A DNA stretch of 64,000 nucleotides, from NCBI GenBank assembly GCA_945859605.1, contig OX243817.1, forward strand, positions 34,254,660 through 34,318,659. Direction: 5' to 3'. The DNA comes from Lumbricus rubellus. Taxonomy: Eukaryota > Annelida > Clitellata > Crassiclitellata > Lumbricidae. Positions within the stretch are counted from its first letter, which is position 1, and each line of letters opens with the position of its first letter. The notes beneath the pieces are model-generated. The model ran no database searches, was not told the DNA's origin, and worked only from the letters and a program-made list of their open reading frames with translations. The position numbers and the translations under genes are program-made. Shown piece after piece: positions 21,163 to 30,019 of the stretch.

Positions 21163-21687
21163 CTAGGCTTTTTTTAAACCTAGCCCGAGACTCGTTTTAG
21201 CGGACAAAATAGGTTTGACTATCGCCCTCTCTATTCGTTCCCGCACGCTTGGATTAGGTATATTATTCAGCTGGTTTATCATTGCTCTATCAGCGACATT
21301 CCTAGAAGCCTTATCAGTGTGTTGATTGTATGCCAGGTCGTGAATATATGCCGCACTATCTACCCTGTTTATAGGTTTGCTCCAATCTTTGGGGGTTTCG
21401 TTGGGATTCAGACGCAAATCTAGTCTAGTACCGGGACCAGTAAACTGATGGCCTGGCAAATGTACCTCACCAGCAAACTTGGCCCAAGGTAATTTAATGT
21501 TGCTAGTGGCAGCGTTCAGTGAACTAACTAGATCTCCGCCTTTCACAATAGCAGACGCCTTCACGAATTGAGTTTTTGTTTTCCCGCATACGACGCAAAC
21601 ACCTCTGAGCATCGATCTCCCATTATTAGCCACGGCGTTCTGCACATCTGTCGTCTGGGTCTGTTTTTTACATTTTACGCAATACAT
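21163..21687 (-). CDS. Zinc-ribbon / phospholipase A2-like virion protein
   Basis: 174 aa from the ATG at 21687, chosen because it starts directly with the zinc ribbon and lies in an A-rich start context. Residues 1-40 form a small zinc ribbon (MYCVKCKK, VCVVCGKTK; two CxxC pairs). Residues about 75-130 carry the parvovirus-VP1-type PLA2 pattern: GPGTRLDLR in the calcium-loop region, then NRVDSAAYIHDLAYN with the His-Asp catalytic pair and Tyr. In parvoviruses this activity opens endosomal membranes during entry; in Polintons and adinto-like viruses the same domain is presumed to be virion-borne. The gene ends against the integrase reading frame. It is apparently intact. Confidence 0.75.
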   Translation of the reverse strand: MYCVKCKKQTQTTDVQNAVANNGRSMLRGVCVVCGKTKTQFVKASAIVKGGDLVSSLNAATSNIKLPWAKFAGEVHLPGHQFTGPGTRLDLRLNPNETPKDWSKPINRVDSAAYIHDLAYNQHTDKASRNVADRAMINQLNNIPNPSVRERIERAIVKPILSAKTSLGLGLKKA

Positions 21688-21715
21688 TTCGTTTTTAATA
21701 ATATATATTTTTAAA
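21688..21715. promoter_or_regulatory. 28-bp divergent promoter between PLA2 and ATPase genes
   Basis: The two start codons face away from each other across only 28 bases of pure A/T-type sequence (TTAATAATATATATTTTTAA). Both directions show an A-rich run just before ATG, consistent with transcription starting almost at the start codon. Confidence 0.45.
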
Positions 21716-22489
21716 ATGGAGATTAGAGATATGAGTTGGGGCACAGCGCTCTCGAAAAGATTCAACAATCCGTTGTTACCCAGAAGCATACGCGGTTTGA
21801 TAGTTGGGAAATCGGCGTGTGGAAAAACGACGCTTCTTCTCAATCTTTTACTCAGGCCAGACTGGTTGGATTATAATAACTTGCAGGTATTCGGTACTTC
21901 TCTGTTTCAACCGGAATATCGCATTATTAAAAAAGCATACGAAGAAAAATTGCCGAAAGAAGCGATCGTTCGGCTGTTTGAGCACCGAGATGAAATCGTG
22001 GGTCTAAATGCGTCGCCAGACCTCGTTATGGAGGAAATGGCAAAAAATTCAGAAGCTAAATCTGATATAATTGCCAAGTTCTTTGAGAGCGCCGACGATG
22101 TACCAGACCCGAGAGATTTGAGCGCTGAAAAGAAGAACCTGATGATTTTCGATGATCTTCAATTGGAAAAACAAAACAAATGCGAAACGTATTATAATCG
22201 GGGGAGGCATAGTAATGTAGATTGTTTTTACCTCGCCCAGAATTATTTCAAATTACCGCGCCAAACAATCAGAGAAAATGCGAACTTTATTTGCCTGTTC
22301 AAACAAGACCTGAAAAATTGTAATCATATTTACAACGATCACGTGAGTACAGACATGTCGAAAGATGAATTTCGAAAACTATGCAAAACAGTATGGGAAC
22401 AACCTCATCGATTCGTGGTTTTAGACCTGACTAGCGACAAGTACAATGGTAAATACCGATGTGGACTCGACGAATTTTATATACCGTAA
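21716..22489 (+). CDS. ATP: Genome-packaging ATPase (FtsK/HerA, A32-like)
   Basis: 257 aa. Walker A is GKSACGKT (residues 31-38) after a hydrophobic strand (RGLIV). Walker B is NLMIFDDLQ (about 139-147), followed by a conserved downstream region (RHSNVDCFYLAQNYFKLPRQ) typical of the poxvirus A32-like packaging ATPases of Polintons and virophages. It would pump DNA into a capsid. The frame is intact, the length is normal for the family, and the ATG follows TATATATTTTTAAA. Confidence 0.9.
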   Translation: MEIRDMSWGTALSKRFNNPLLPRSIRGLIVGKSACGKTTLLLNLLLRPDWLDYNNLQVFGTSLFQPEYRIIKKAYEEKLPKEAIVRLFEHRDEIVGLNASPDLVMEEMAKNSEAKSDIIAKFFESADDVPDPRDLSAEKKNLMIFDDLQLEKQNKCETYYNRGRHSNVDCFYLAQNYFKLPRQTIRENANFICLFKQDLKNCNHIYNDHVSTDMSKDEFRKLCKTVWEQPHRFVVLDLTSDKYNGKYRCGLDEFYIP

Positions 22490-22529
22490 TCGAGGATCCG
22501 CCATTGTAAAATTGTATTGTATAGTAAAA

Positions 22530-24398
22530 ATGGAATCATCGCTTCTCAAACAGATATCGGAAAACACGGAAAAGACGGCCTGCAACCAGTGGCGTAGCAA
22601 TAGGGCGTGCAACCTGTGCAGTGCACGAGGGCCCCAGGCTGTCAGGGGCCCCCCGGGGTCAGAGTCAATTTTTTACTTTAAAGATATTCAGAATGTATTC
22701 AAACCTACATCTACAGCGTACACAGTTACACACCCATGGTGTTTTGGGTTCAGCCGGAATGTAAATGATAATGATTAGGATACGGTACCTTAGGCCTATT
22801 ACAAATATATTTAGGCCTACTTGGAAATTGTATATTTTTAAACTCTCGTCCCGCACTCTTTCTGTCCCCCAAGTTATGCATAAGTCTTATTTAAGTGGCG
22901 CTGCTAAGCGACAAGTAGCCTATGAGAAAAACGGGTAAAGAAGACCGCCAAAATGCCAAATATTTCCGCATTTATGATGCCTGCGGAGAGCGAGCTTGCA
23001 CCGATGACTACATCAGACATGGAGCAGAATCGATCTCCGGTTTGATCAGTGCAGAGATGGTGGTTGACATGGATATTGACACTGAACCGAGTAGGCCTCG
23101 AACTTCAAAGGCTGCGGTAGCTGTTAAATCACCAATGGATTCAGGCTTAACACCTCAAAAGTGCATGGTGGATATTTTTGCACAAGAGAAAGCGCTCAGA
23201 CGAGCATTTTAGCATTTCGGATTTAGACCCCCGTATAGTAGGTTAGCCGTAGACTTGATTGAGCTATTTTACACTTTCCAAATTCGTTACATTTTCCAAC
23301 TCTTCTATTCAACAAACCCAACAGCATGGAGAATTTAAGTGATTAGTACATGTACTTCAAGAGATGAAGCAATGTTTGTGATTAGGCCTACTTTTGTATG
23401 GTACTCTAGTTCAATTTTTCTCTGTTGATATGGAGAAGAATATGTTTCATTAGATAAATTTCTTAAAATAATAAAAAAAAATGTGGCTAGTTTATTTTAA
23501 TTTAAATTTGGTGTGAAATATGCAAATTTCGTAAAGGAACCACGCGCTTCGCACAGCTTTGTTGTTTGAAATCTAATGGGAGTGTCAAGCATTTAAGGGG
23601 CCCACCACCTAAGCTCTGCACAGGGCCCCCCCAAGACCTTGCTACGCCACTGCCTGCAACACGGAACCAAAAACATCATTTTCCATTTTTCTCAGCGAAA
23701 AGAGCACGCGAATCAGAACTAAGTTTAATCCACTACTTGAACTGGAGAAGAATAAGAGATATGAAATGGCCTTAGTTGCTCTCGAGACGTACTATTCTTT
23801 TCCAAATATCGACGCGACAAACAACGTCTTTCGGTATTCGCCAAATCGCGACACAGATTGGGTGCGCATTGAAGTTCCAGAGGGTTGCTATGAAATAACG
23901 GATGTAAACGAATATATACAGAGAGTCATGAAGGGGAATGGACATTACGACGGAGTAAATGGAGAGTACTGTATCTCAATAGCACCAAACACCAATACGC
24001 TGAGGTCTGTGGTAAATATCGCGGCAGGTTATTTGGTTGACTTTACGCCAAAGAATTCGATCGGAAAGGTTCTAGGTTTCCACAAATGGATCTATGACGG
24101 CGGATATAATGAATCGGAGGAGTTGGTAAATATAATGAGTGTAAGCAGCCTGAGAGTGACCAGCGACATTATCGGGTCTTCGTACACTAACGGAACATCG
24201 GAAAACGTGATATATTCTTTTTTCCCAAACGTAGGCCCGGGTTACAAGATTATCGAAGTGCCGCATAATTTGATATATCTCCCGATTTTGCTATCTACAA
24301 TTTCAACGATGGAAACGAGGCTCACAGACCAACACGGGAACCTACTAAATCTTCGAGGTGAAAAATTGGCGATTCGATTTCACATCAGAGAAGTTTGA
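22530..24398 (+). pseudogene. Minor capsid (penton-type) protein, split by a hAT element
   Basis: The first 19 codons (22530-22586) are separated from the remaining 246 by a 1066-bp hAT insertion and the second copy of its 8-bp target site. Both segments have lengths divisible by three and the same frame, so the break is the insertion alone. The right part shows the penton-like single-jelly-roll signature seen in Polintons: MALVALETYYSFPNI near its start, then FRYSPNR, GCYEITDVNEYI and a C-terminal PILLSTISTMETRLTDQ. In virions of this type it fills the capsid vertices. An open frame from 23766 could still give a 210-aa protein lacking the N-terminus. Confidence 0.8.
22587..23652. mobile_element. 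Non-autonomous hAT element inside the Polinton
   Basis: Ends CAGTGGCGTAGC and GCTACGCCACTG are exact complements. An 8-bp duplication CCTGCAAC lies immediately outside (22579-22586 and 23653-23660). Internally it has GGGGCCC-rich subterminal repeats and one 96-aa ORF (22922-23212) with no recognised domain. It lands within codons of the minor capsid gene. Confidence 0.92.
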
Positions 24399-24422
24399 AA
24401 GTTTTTGTAATTTATTAATAAA

Positions 24423-25019
24423 ATGAATCGTTACACGGGCGTAAAAGTTAATATTTCAGAAGCGCAACAAGACAAAATTAAAAGATCACTTGAAGCGGGA
24501 ACCGGCGTGAGTATCAAACTATCGCACGATGATTTGAATGGCGAACACGTTTTGGCTCTCACCCAGGCGCAAATCAATAAAATGGCAGCGGCCTACCAAA
24601 AAGGAACTGGCATGATTATTAAAATGAGTAAAACGCAATTGGAGAACAACAAGAAAGTCGAAGGTGGATTCATAGGCGCTATACTTCCGTTTCTAGCGAC
24701 AGCGGGTCGGTTCCTTCTGTCTAATGCACTGCCAAGTTTGGCGATGGGAGCGCTAAGTGGTCTCGGCTCCGCGGCAACTACCAAGATTGTAGATAAAATC
24801 AGTGGTTCGGGTGTAATGTATGTCAAGAAAGGCGACATGGCGTACAAAATAAGAGCAGCCGGATCTGGTTTGTACTTGTCTCCGTGGCAAAAAGGTAGCT
24901 CAATAACGGCATCCGGGCTGTACATGAAAACAGGGTCGGGCTATGCGAGGGGCGAAGGACTTTTGTTGGGCCCCAACTCTCCGTTTCGAAACATTCCGAT
25001 TCTCGGCATGATATTATAA
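24423..25019 (+). CDS. Minor virion protein, adenovirus pX-like (tentative)
   Basis: 198 aa starting in TTAATAAAATG. Residues 26-36 and 61-73 form an internal repeat (GTGVSIKLSHDDL and GTGMIIKMSKTQL). Residues 81-118 are a Gly/Ala/Leu-rich hydrophobic segment able to cross or disturb a membrane. The tail has short GLYLSPW/GLYMKTG repeats. This layout matches a conserved small protein between penton and other virion genes in Polintons and adinto-like viruses, often compared with adenovirus core peptide X. Function by analogy only. Confidence 0.5.
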   Translation: MNRYTGVKVNISEAQQDKIKRSLEAGTGVSIKLSHDDLNGEHVLALTQAQINKMAAAYQKGTGMIIKMSKTQLENNKKVEGGFIGAILPFLATAGRFLLSNALPSLAMGALSGLGSAATTKIVDKISGSGVMYVKKGDMAYKIRAAGSGLYLSPWQKGSSITASGLYMKTGSGYARGEGLLLGPNSPFRNIPILGMIL

Positions 25020-25035
25020 ACTATTCTATTATAAA

Positions 25036-25434
25036 ATGTCGAGACCATTACACAAATTTGGAACTAAACCAACTAGACCGGTAGAGGTTAGAACGCAGCC
25101 CGTTTCAGTCTTTTGGAAGATTACGAGCGGTGTTACTCGCGCCCCAGTAAGACAACTAGGAGGTCTGCGATGGGAGATTTTTGCGCAAAATGATATCACG
25201 ATACAACCAAAGACAGCAAATACGCTAAGGCTTGGACTAGGTGTAGAAATGGCGGCAGGACTTTGCCTCGTTTCCCTCAGACAGAGTATCAAAGAACGAC
25301 GATGCAGCCTACTAGACGGAGTGATTTCAGAAGATGTGGTTGATGATATCATAGTTTCCATTCAAAACAACTCCGATTCAGCAGTAACTATAAACGAAAG
25401 AGATTCGCTATGCTGTGTAAATTATCAGCGGTAA
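25036..25434 (+). CDS. dUTPase-fold protein, probably not catalytic
   Basis: 132 aa starting in TATTATAAAATG. Residues 52-86 (NDITIQPKTANTLRLGLGVE then GLCLVSLRQS) follow the beta-strand pattern of trimeric dUTPases. GVISEDVVDDIIVSIQN (95-111) aligns with the G-[VC]-ID-xDYxG motif, and ERDSLCCV matches the motif after it. The usual substrate residues (the Tyr in motif 3, the Gly-rich C-terminal motif 5) are replaced or absent. It may be a structural protein derived from dUTPase, as adenovirus E4-ORF1 is thought to be. Confidence 0.55.
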   Translation: MSRPLHKFGTKPTRPVEVRTQPVSVFWKITSGVTRAPVRQLGGLRWEIFAQNDITIQPKTANTLRLGLGVEMAAGLCLVSLRQSIKERRCSLLDGVISEDVVDDIIVSIQNNSDSAVTINERDSLCCVNYQR

Positions 25435-25461
25435 AAAAATATATTGCTAATAAATAAAAGA

Positions 25462-26160
25462 ATGGAATACGAAGGCATCAAACTCTATCCAAACCTAACA
25501 AATATAACGCCCTCTGCGCCAGAAGGTGAAATACAAATAGCCGCAGGGTCCGCACAAACGTATCGGCTTCAAAAGATTAGCGAAATCAAAAAGGAGATCG
25601 AGCAAGAACGAGACAAAAGAGCAACGTTGAGTAAAAAGTACCATAGAAGTGTGAGCGTAATCGGCGTAGTAGACAGCTTCCTCATGGTGGTCACGATGGG
25701 GCTCGGAATTTCGGGAATCGGTGTACTAGCCACCATAATTGCAGCCCCCATCGCTATTGCTATGGAAGGGACAGCGCTAGGCGCGGGGCTATTGAGTATA
25801 ATTGGCAGCCGAATCTGTAAAAAGCTCGCCCTGAAGGCGGAGAAGCACGAAAAGATCAAAACGCTAGCTGATGCGAAGCTCAACACGATCAGCGACCATA
25901 TTTCAAAAGCACTCGTGGATGATCACATTTCAGACGAGGAATATTCTCTGATTCTAAGCGAGATTGAAAAATTCAATGGCATGAAAGAAGAAATTAAAAG
26001 TAAGTCGAAAGTTGCGGCAGCCGCGATGGATGAGGAAACGAAACAATCACTCATCGATCGGGGAAGAGAGGAAGTCAGGCAGTCCTTTCAAAGCATGTTT
26101 GAGAAAAACACCGAATCTGTGAAAAAGACGACTAACGCGAACATGTACGAAATCATGTAG
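25462..26160 (+). CDS. Polinton membrane-associated coiled-coil protein, unknown function
   Basis: 232 aa from the ATG in AATAAAAGAATGG. Residues about 34-60 form a charged helix (LQKISEIKKEIEQERDKRAT). Residues 64-117 are hydrophobic with two likely membrane segments (MGLGISGIGVLATIIAAPI). The rest is an alpha-helical, lysine/glutamate-rich region including HISKALVDDHISDEEYSLIL. I recognise this as a recurrent Polinton ORF but know of no established function. The membrane segments suggest a virion-lipid or holin-like role, which is a guess. Confidence 0.5.
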   Translation: MEYEGIKLYPNLTNITPSAPEGEIQIAAGSAQTYRLQKISEIKKEIEQERDKRATLSKKYHRSVSVIGVVDSFLMVVTMGLGISGIGVLATIIAAPIAIAMEGTALGAGLLSIIGSRICKKLALKAEKHEKIKTLADAKLNTISDHISKALVDDHISDEEYSLILSEIEKFNGMKEEIKSKSKVAAAAMDEETKQSLIDRGREEVRQSFQSMFEKNTESVKKTTNANMYEIM

Positions 26161-26302
26161 AGTTGTAGAGTTTTGTAGACCTATGTAGACCTATGTCGCT
26201 ATGTCTGAAAATACGTCTAACTTGTGTTTTTACACATGTCGAAAAACATGTAGAAAAACACGTCGAAAAACATGTCGAAAAACATTAATTTTTTTATTAA
26301 AA
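26161..26302. repeat. Short tandem repeats before a Polinton gene
   Basis: Units of GTAGACCTAT(GT) followed by five degenerate copies of CATGTCGAAAAA (12-13 bp). They make an open frame rich in CRKT repeats upstream of the next gene's real ATG, but the TTATTAAAAATG at 26303 marks the likely start. Confidence 0.8.
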
Positions 26303-27205
26303 ATGTCGTTTCTAAAGATAGATGACCCGGCGAAAAGAAATTTCATAGTCGAAGAGTTTCTGAAATCCAAGAAGAATATTCAACAGAACTTTTTATCGGA
26401 GAGATTGGGGGATTCGGGGCTGCAACAAGAATTAACCAAGCTGTACAAGCCTATCGTCGATTCGCAATCCGCAATTTCCAAAGAGCAAAATGTCTTACTA
26501 TCCGCCATCAAAGAAAACTCGATAGCTACTACAAACGCACTACAGACGCTACCCGCTTCGCTGAAGATTCAATTTCCTCAGTATCCCTCGATAGAAGCGT
26601 ATAGCGACGATCCGACTGAGGATATTAGAACTTTAGAATTAGGTGATGTAGCCACCAAGTACCTTCATCAATACGCCTCCGATAGAAAAATCGTAGACAC
26701 GACGTTCGGAATACGATCAAAAAATAGTCAATTCTACATCGGCGACACTCCGATTTTTATTCAAGGAGACGATGTGACGGTTGGAAATAAGACGTATAGC
26801 GGAACACCGGGGCTTTGGGAGTTGTTGACGATGAAACAGCCGAACACGTCGATATACGATAATAATGATAGAGACGATTACGCCGAGATTCTACTCGCGT
26901 CGGATGCTATCAGACAGCCAAAAAATCCCAACAAACCGAAAGCATCTTCGAGCGTCAAATATAGAGAAATTATCAAGCCGATATGGGAAAAGAGGACTCG
27001 TAATGCGGTGGGTAAAGGCGTGGGTGGTGTAATCGTTATTTCCGAAGATCCAAACGTATTAGCGAAACAGCTAGAACTACGATTTCAAAGCTTCAAAGCA
27101 GGCAATACCGGCGTGAGAAACGAGATCGTGGCGATGTGCGACGCGTTATTGAGGCAGGAAGTGCTGAGTAAAGATGCTTACAAAAATATAATGATGACAT
27201 TATAA
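26303..27205 (+). CDS. Conserved Polinton protein, 300 aa, unknown function
   Basis: The start was chosen at the ATG of TTTATTAAAAATGTCG, because upstream codons come from a tandem repeat. The N-terminus (KIDDPAKRNFIVEEFLKSKK, ELTKLYKPIVDSQSAI) is mostly helical. The C-terminal half is mixed (FYIGDTPIFIQGDDVTVGNK, GLWELLTMKQPN, YAEILLASDAIRQPKN). I recognise it as a widespread Polinton ORF in invertebrates with no settled role. Its place among virion genes suggests a structural or assembly protein. Confidence 0.5.
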   Translation: MSFLKIDDPAKRNFIVEEFLKSKKNIQQNFLSERLGDSGLQQELTKLYKPIVDSQSAISKEQNVLLSAIKENSIATTNALQTLPASLKIQFPQYPSIEAYSDDPTEDIRTLELGDVATKYLHQYASDRKIVDTTFGIRSKNSQFYIGDTPIFIQGDDVTVGNKTYSGTPGLWELLTMKQPNTSIYDNNDRDDYAEILLASDAIRQPKNPNKPKASSSVKYREIIKPIWEKRTRNAVGKGVGGVIVISEDPNVLAKQLELRFQSFKAGNTGVRNEIVAMCDALLRQEVLSKDAYKNIMMTL

Positions 27206-27217
27206 AATGCAGGAAAA

Positions 27218-27685
27218 ATGCAGGTCATTAATAGAAGGAGGTATAGAAAACAATACGTTATCGGGGGATCTGGAATATTCGATACAATTTCGGGATTTTT
27301 CAAACGACTAGTAACGTCGAACGCCGCCAAACAATTAGCAACGACCGCTCTCAACGCGAGTAAAGACGTGGCGAAAGAAATTGGGAAAAAGGCCATCGAC
27401 GTTGGGAAAACAACCGCAATCGACGCTGGCAAACGATTAGTAGACAAAGCAGTGGTCAAACTGTTTACTCCTGCTCCTACTCCCACCTCCAAGAAAATTA
27501 CGCCAGAAACTATACAAATTTTAGAGCGGCTGAGTGGCGTGAGTAGCGTCGGGCCGAACTCGAGTATCCCAAATATCTCGAATATTAATAATCTCATGAT
27601 GGGAGACGGTCTGAAGAAGAACGACGCCATATCGATACAAGATTTAGTACGCTCGCTAAACGGCGCCGGAATGAAGCTCGCGTAA
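27218..27685 (+). CDS. Small basic amphipathic virion protein (pVI/core-like, tentative)
   Basis: 155 aa. Basic start (NRRRYRKQY), then GGSGIFDTISGFFKRL, an amphipathic helix after a Gly-Gly-Ser-Gly that could be a protease-release site, then a lysine/alanine-rich helical region (AKEIGKKAIDVGKTTAIDAG). This matches the small internal capsid proteins of adenovirus-like elements (pVI/pVII type). The second ATG at 27218 was used because the nearby ATG at 27207 leads into another frame that soon stops. Confidence 0.5.
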   Translation: MQVINRRRYRKQYVIGGSGIFDTISGFFKRLVTSNAAKQLATTALNASKDVAKEIGKKAIDVGKTTAIDAGKRLVDKAVVKLFTPAPTPTSKKITPETIQILERLSGVSSVGPNSSIPNISNINNLMMGDGLKKNDAISIQDLVRSLNGAGMKLA

Positions 27686-27712
27686 AAAATATATTATCGC
27701 GTAGTAGTAAAA

Positions 27713-29004
27713 ATGCAATCATCTGATATTCTGAGATTTACCGAACAACCATTGAGCGATGAAAGCGTCGAACGCTACGAATGGTACGAGTATGAGCCGA
27801 TATCGGGGGCGAATCTAAACACCTCCGGCGAGATTAGAATAAACATCGAACTTCAAGATCTATTTTGTCATCCATCAGAATCTTACCTGCTATTCGAGGG
27901 TAGATTGACGAAGGCGGACAACTTCTTCTACGTTAATGCTGATGAAGCAACTCTTACGAATAATGGGCTCATGCATCTTTTCAGCCAAATTTCGTATTCA
28001 CTGTCGAATCAGGAAATTGAATCGTTATTTCACCCAGGTCAAGCAACGACGATGCTCGGATTACTCAAGTACCCGAACGATTTTCAACTAGCTCAAGGTC
28101 TGAATCAGTTGTGGTACAAGGACAGCGGAGCGACGGCTGCTATCGCGGATAATCAAGGTTTCGCCGTGAGACAGTCGTATATAATTCAAAAACCAAATGC
28201 CAAAGGTACTTTTAGCTTTGTAGTTCCATTGAAGCATATTTTCGGATTTTGCGATGATTACGACAAGGTTGTTTTTGGTGTGAAACATACGCTAACTCTG
28301 GTTCGTAAAGCCGATGATGACGCAATTTTTAGAGCCGCCGCCGCGAACACTGCAGGGAAAGTTAGGCTGGATAAAATCTCGTGGTTCATGCCGCACGTTA
28401 TTCCCGCGGATATGGAGAAGATGCAATTGTACAAAACGATCGAATCGAAAGCGTCGTTGCCAGTTGCGTACAGAGCCCGTCAATGCGATACCACCTCCGT
28501 CGCACAGTCGACTAATTTTAGCTGGAGACTTAGCGTCAAGACATTACCTGAGAAGCCTAGGTACATCATCTTGGGTTTCAAACCGACAAAAGCGGCGACC
28601 AAGTACACAATCCATCCGTTTTCGATCATTGCGATCTGAAGAACATGTTCGTGATGATGAACCAGGACCGATACCCAGTTGTCGACTATAATCTATCATT
28701 TCCGAATCAACAATTCGCGCGGGCGTACCGAGCAGCAGCCGCGTTCAGTGAAAAATACTATGGAATGGACGAACTAATGACACAATGCAATATCACACCC
28801 TCGGATTTCAAAGATCTGTTTCCGATTATGGTGTTTGACGTGAGCAAGCAATCCGAGCGTCTGAAGTCATCGGTGGTCGATATCCAGATCAAAGGCACGT
28901 TTAATACGGCGCCACCAGCCAATACGGAAGCGTACGCAATGGTGATTTCAGACAAGTTACTGAGATTTCAATCGGACGGACAGAAAATGAGCGTGGTATA
29001 TTGA
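27713..29004 (+). pseudogene. Major capsid protein (double jelly-roll), frameshifted
   Basis: The first frame (27713-28639, 308 aa) begins after GTAGTAAAAATG. It carries the family's N-terminal pattern (YEWYEYEPISG, GEIRINIELQDLFCHPSESY) and jelly-roll segments such as FSFVVPLKHIFGFCDDYDKV. It runs into a stop. The second frame is a continuation in a different register with MFVMMNQDRYPVVDYN and FSEKYYGMDELMTQ, stopping at 29004. By eye the register changes near 28574-28577, in a short T run, consistent with loss of one base. In virions this protein forms the capsomers. Either the copy is dead or there is a base error in the assembly. Confidence 0.8.
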
Positions 29005-29060
29005 AGTTCATGATAGAATGGTCGTTGACAGTTCTGAATAATGAGACTTTGAGACTTGTA

Positions 29061-29094
29061 GATACCTATCGTGTGTTCTCGGACGATAGGTATC
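29061..29094. terminator. 11-bp-stem hairpin between convergent Polinton genes
   Basis: GATACCTATCG, 12-base loop, CGATAGGTATC: a perfect stem. It sits in the 107-bp gap where the capsid gene (+) and fibre gene (-) converge, the only convergent junction of the element. A shared 3'-end or termination signal is the natural reading. Confidence 0.5.
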
Positions 29095-29111
29095 AACGGA
29101 AAAATACGGAC

Positions 29112-29993
29112 TTAGTATAGAAACTCGACCTGCAATCCACATCCAGCCACAATAAGAAGGGGGGTAGTCGGTGAACTGTCGAATGCGGCGGAATATACCC
29201 TCATACCGACTTTTTCGCCGGCAACTAAAGACATGGCAACGGTTGGTAATACGAGCGATACTCTGCCGTCGCCTGTTTGGCCGCCCGCCATGTATCCAAC
29301 AAGTTCGTTTATATGTAACTCGGATTTGAAATACGCAACCCTGACTATTTTTTTTACCACATCATCACTCCACATCACCACATTTCCGATCATGAAATTC
29401 GCGAATCCGCTAAGTCGATATACGCCCGTACGAGGAATAGTTATTACCCCTTCAGCCGCCGTATACGCCGAATCCGTATTTATAACGACGGTCGTTAATT
29501 GGTCGTGCTTCACATAGGCGCCTGAGAATCCGCCAGTCAAGCTTGCGGGTGCGCCCGATGTTGCCGACTCTTTCAACGCGCAAATAGCCGGTCCGGTTGT
29601 AGGCCTCCAATTCGGTGACAATGCCGGCGCCGCTGTTATTGCTCCAGCCGTTCCTTCAAACCTATATGTAATGCCGCTCGTCGTATTTCTCACTAGATTG
29701 CCCGGGGATACCCTCATACCCGAAACGTAATCTCTAGAAGCGATATCCGCTGTTTTATCAACGACTAGGGCAGTAGCTTGAGCAAAACTAATAGCGTCAT
29801 CGTCGTTACCCGCAAAAGGGTAATCAGTCGGCAGACCAACGAGATGATGGCCGCGCATATCTATATCCCCCGTAATGTTGTTGTCACCATCTAGCCTTAG
29901 AAAAGTACTATTTACTTGACTAAAAGTAACACCGCCAGCAATTACTCTTTGAGTAGATCCCGAATCTGTATGACCAAATTTATCAACAGGCAT
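29112..29993 (-). CDS. Fibre-like protein A
   Basis: 293 aa. Residues 1-45 (MPVDKFGHTDSGSTQRVIAG, then VNSTFLRLDGDNNITGDIDM) are nearly identical to fibre B next door. Next come a phage-fibre-like LVGLP repeat and ISFAQAT, where related fibres have a DAV.K.YVD motif. The distinct C-terminal half has a jelly-roll/TNF-C1q-like look (GVYRLSGFANFMIG, GEKVGMRVYSA, GCGLQVEFLY). Probably a spike whose conserved foot docks on the capsid and whose head binds a host surface. Receptor unknown. Frame intact. Confidence 0.6.
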   Translation of the reverse strand: MPVDKFGHTDSGSTQRVIAGGVTFSQVNSTFLRLDGDNNITGDIDMRGHHLVGLPTDYPFAGNDDDAISFAQATALVVDKTADIASRDYVSGMRVSPGNLVRNTTSGITYRFEGTAGAITAAPALSPNWRPTTGPAICALKESATSGAPASLTGGFSGAYVKHDQLTTVVINTDSAYTAAEGVITIPRTGVYRLSGFANFMIGNVVMWSDDVVKKIVRVAYFKSELHINELVGYMAGGQTGDGRVSLVLPTVAMSLVAGEKVGMRVYSAAFDSSPTTPLLIVAGCGLQVEFLY

Positions 29994-30019
29994 TTTGAAT
30001 ATAATAATTTTTTATTAAT

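Noticed and set aside
22922..23212. 96-aa ORF inside the hAT element as a gene
   Set aside because: No known domain, no conserved start or splice context; left as part of the element.
26201..26302. N-terminal extension of the 300-aa Polinton protein (CRKT repeats)
   Set aside because: It translates a short tandem repeat; the ATG at 26303 has the element's usual start context.
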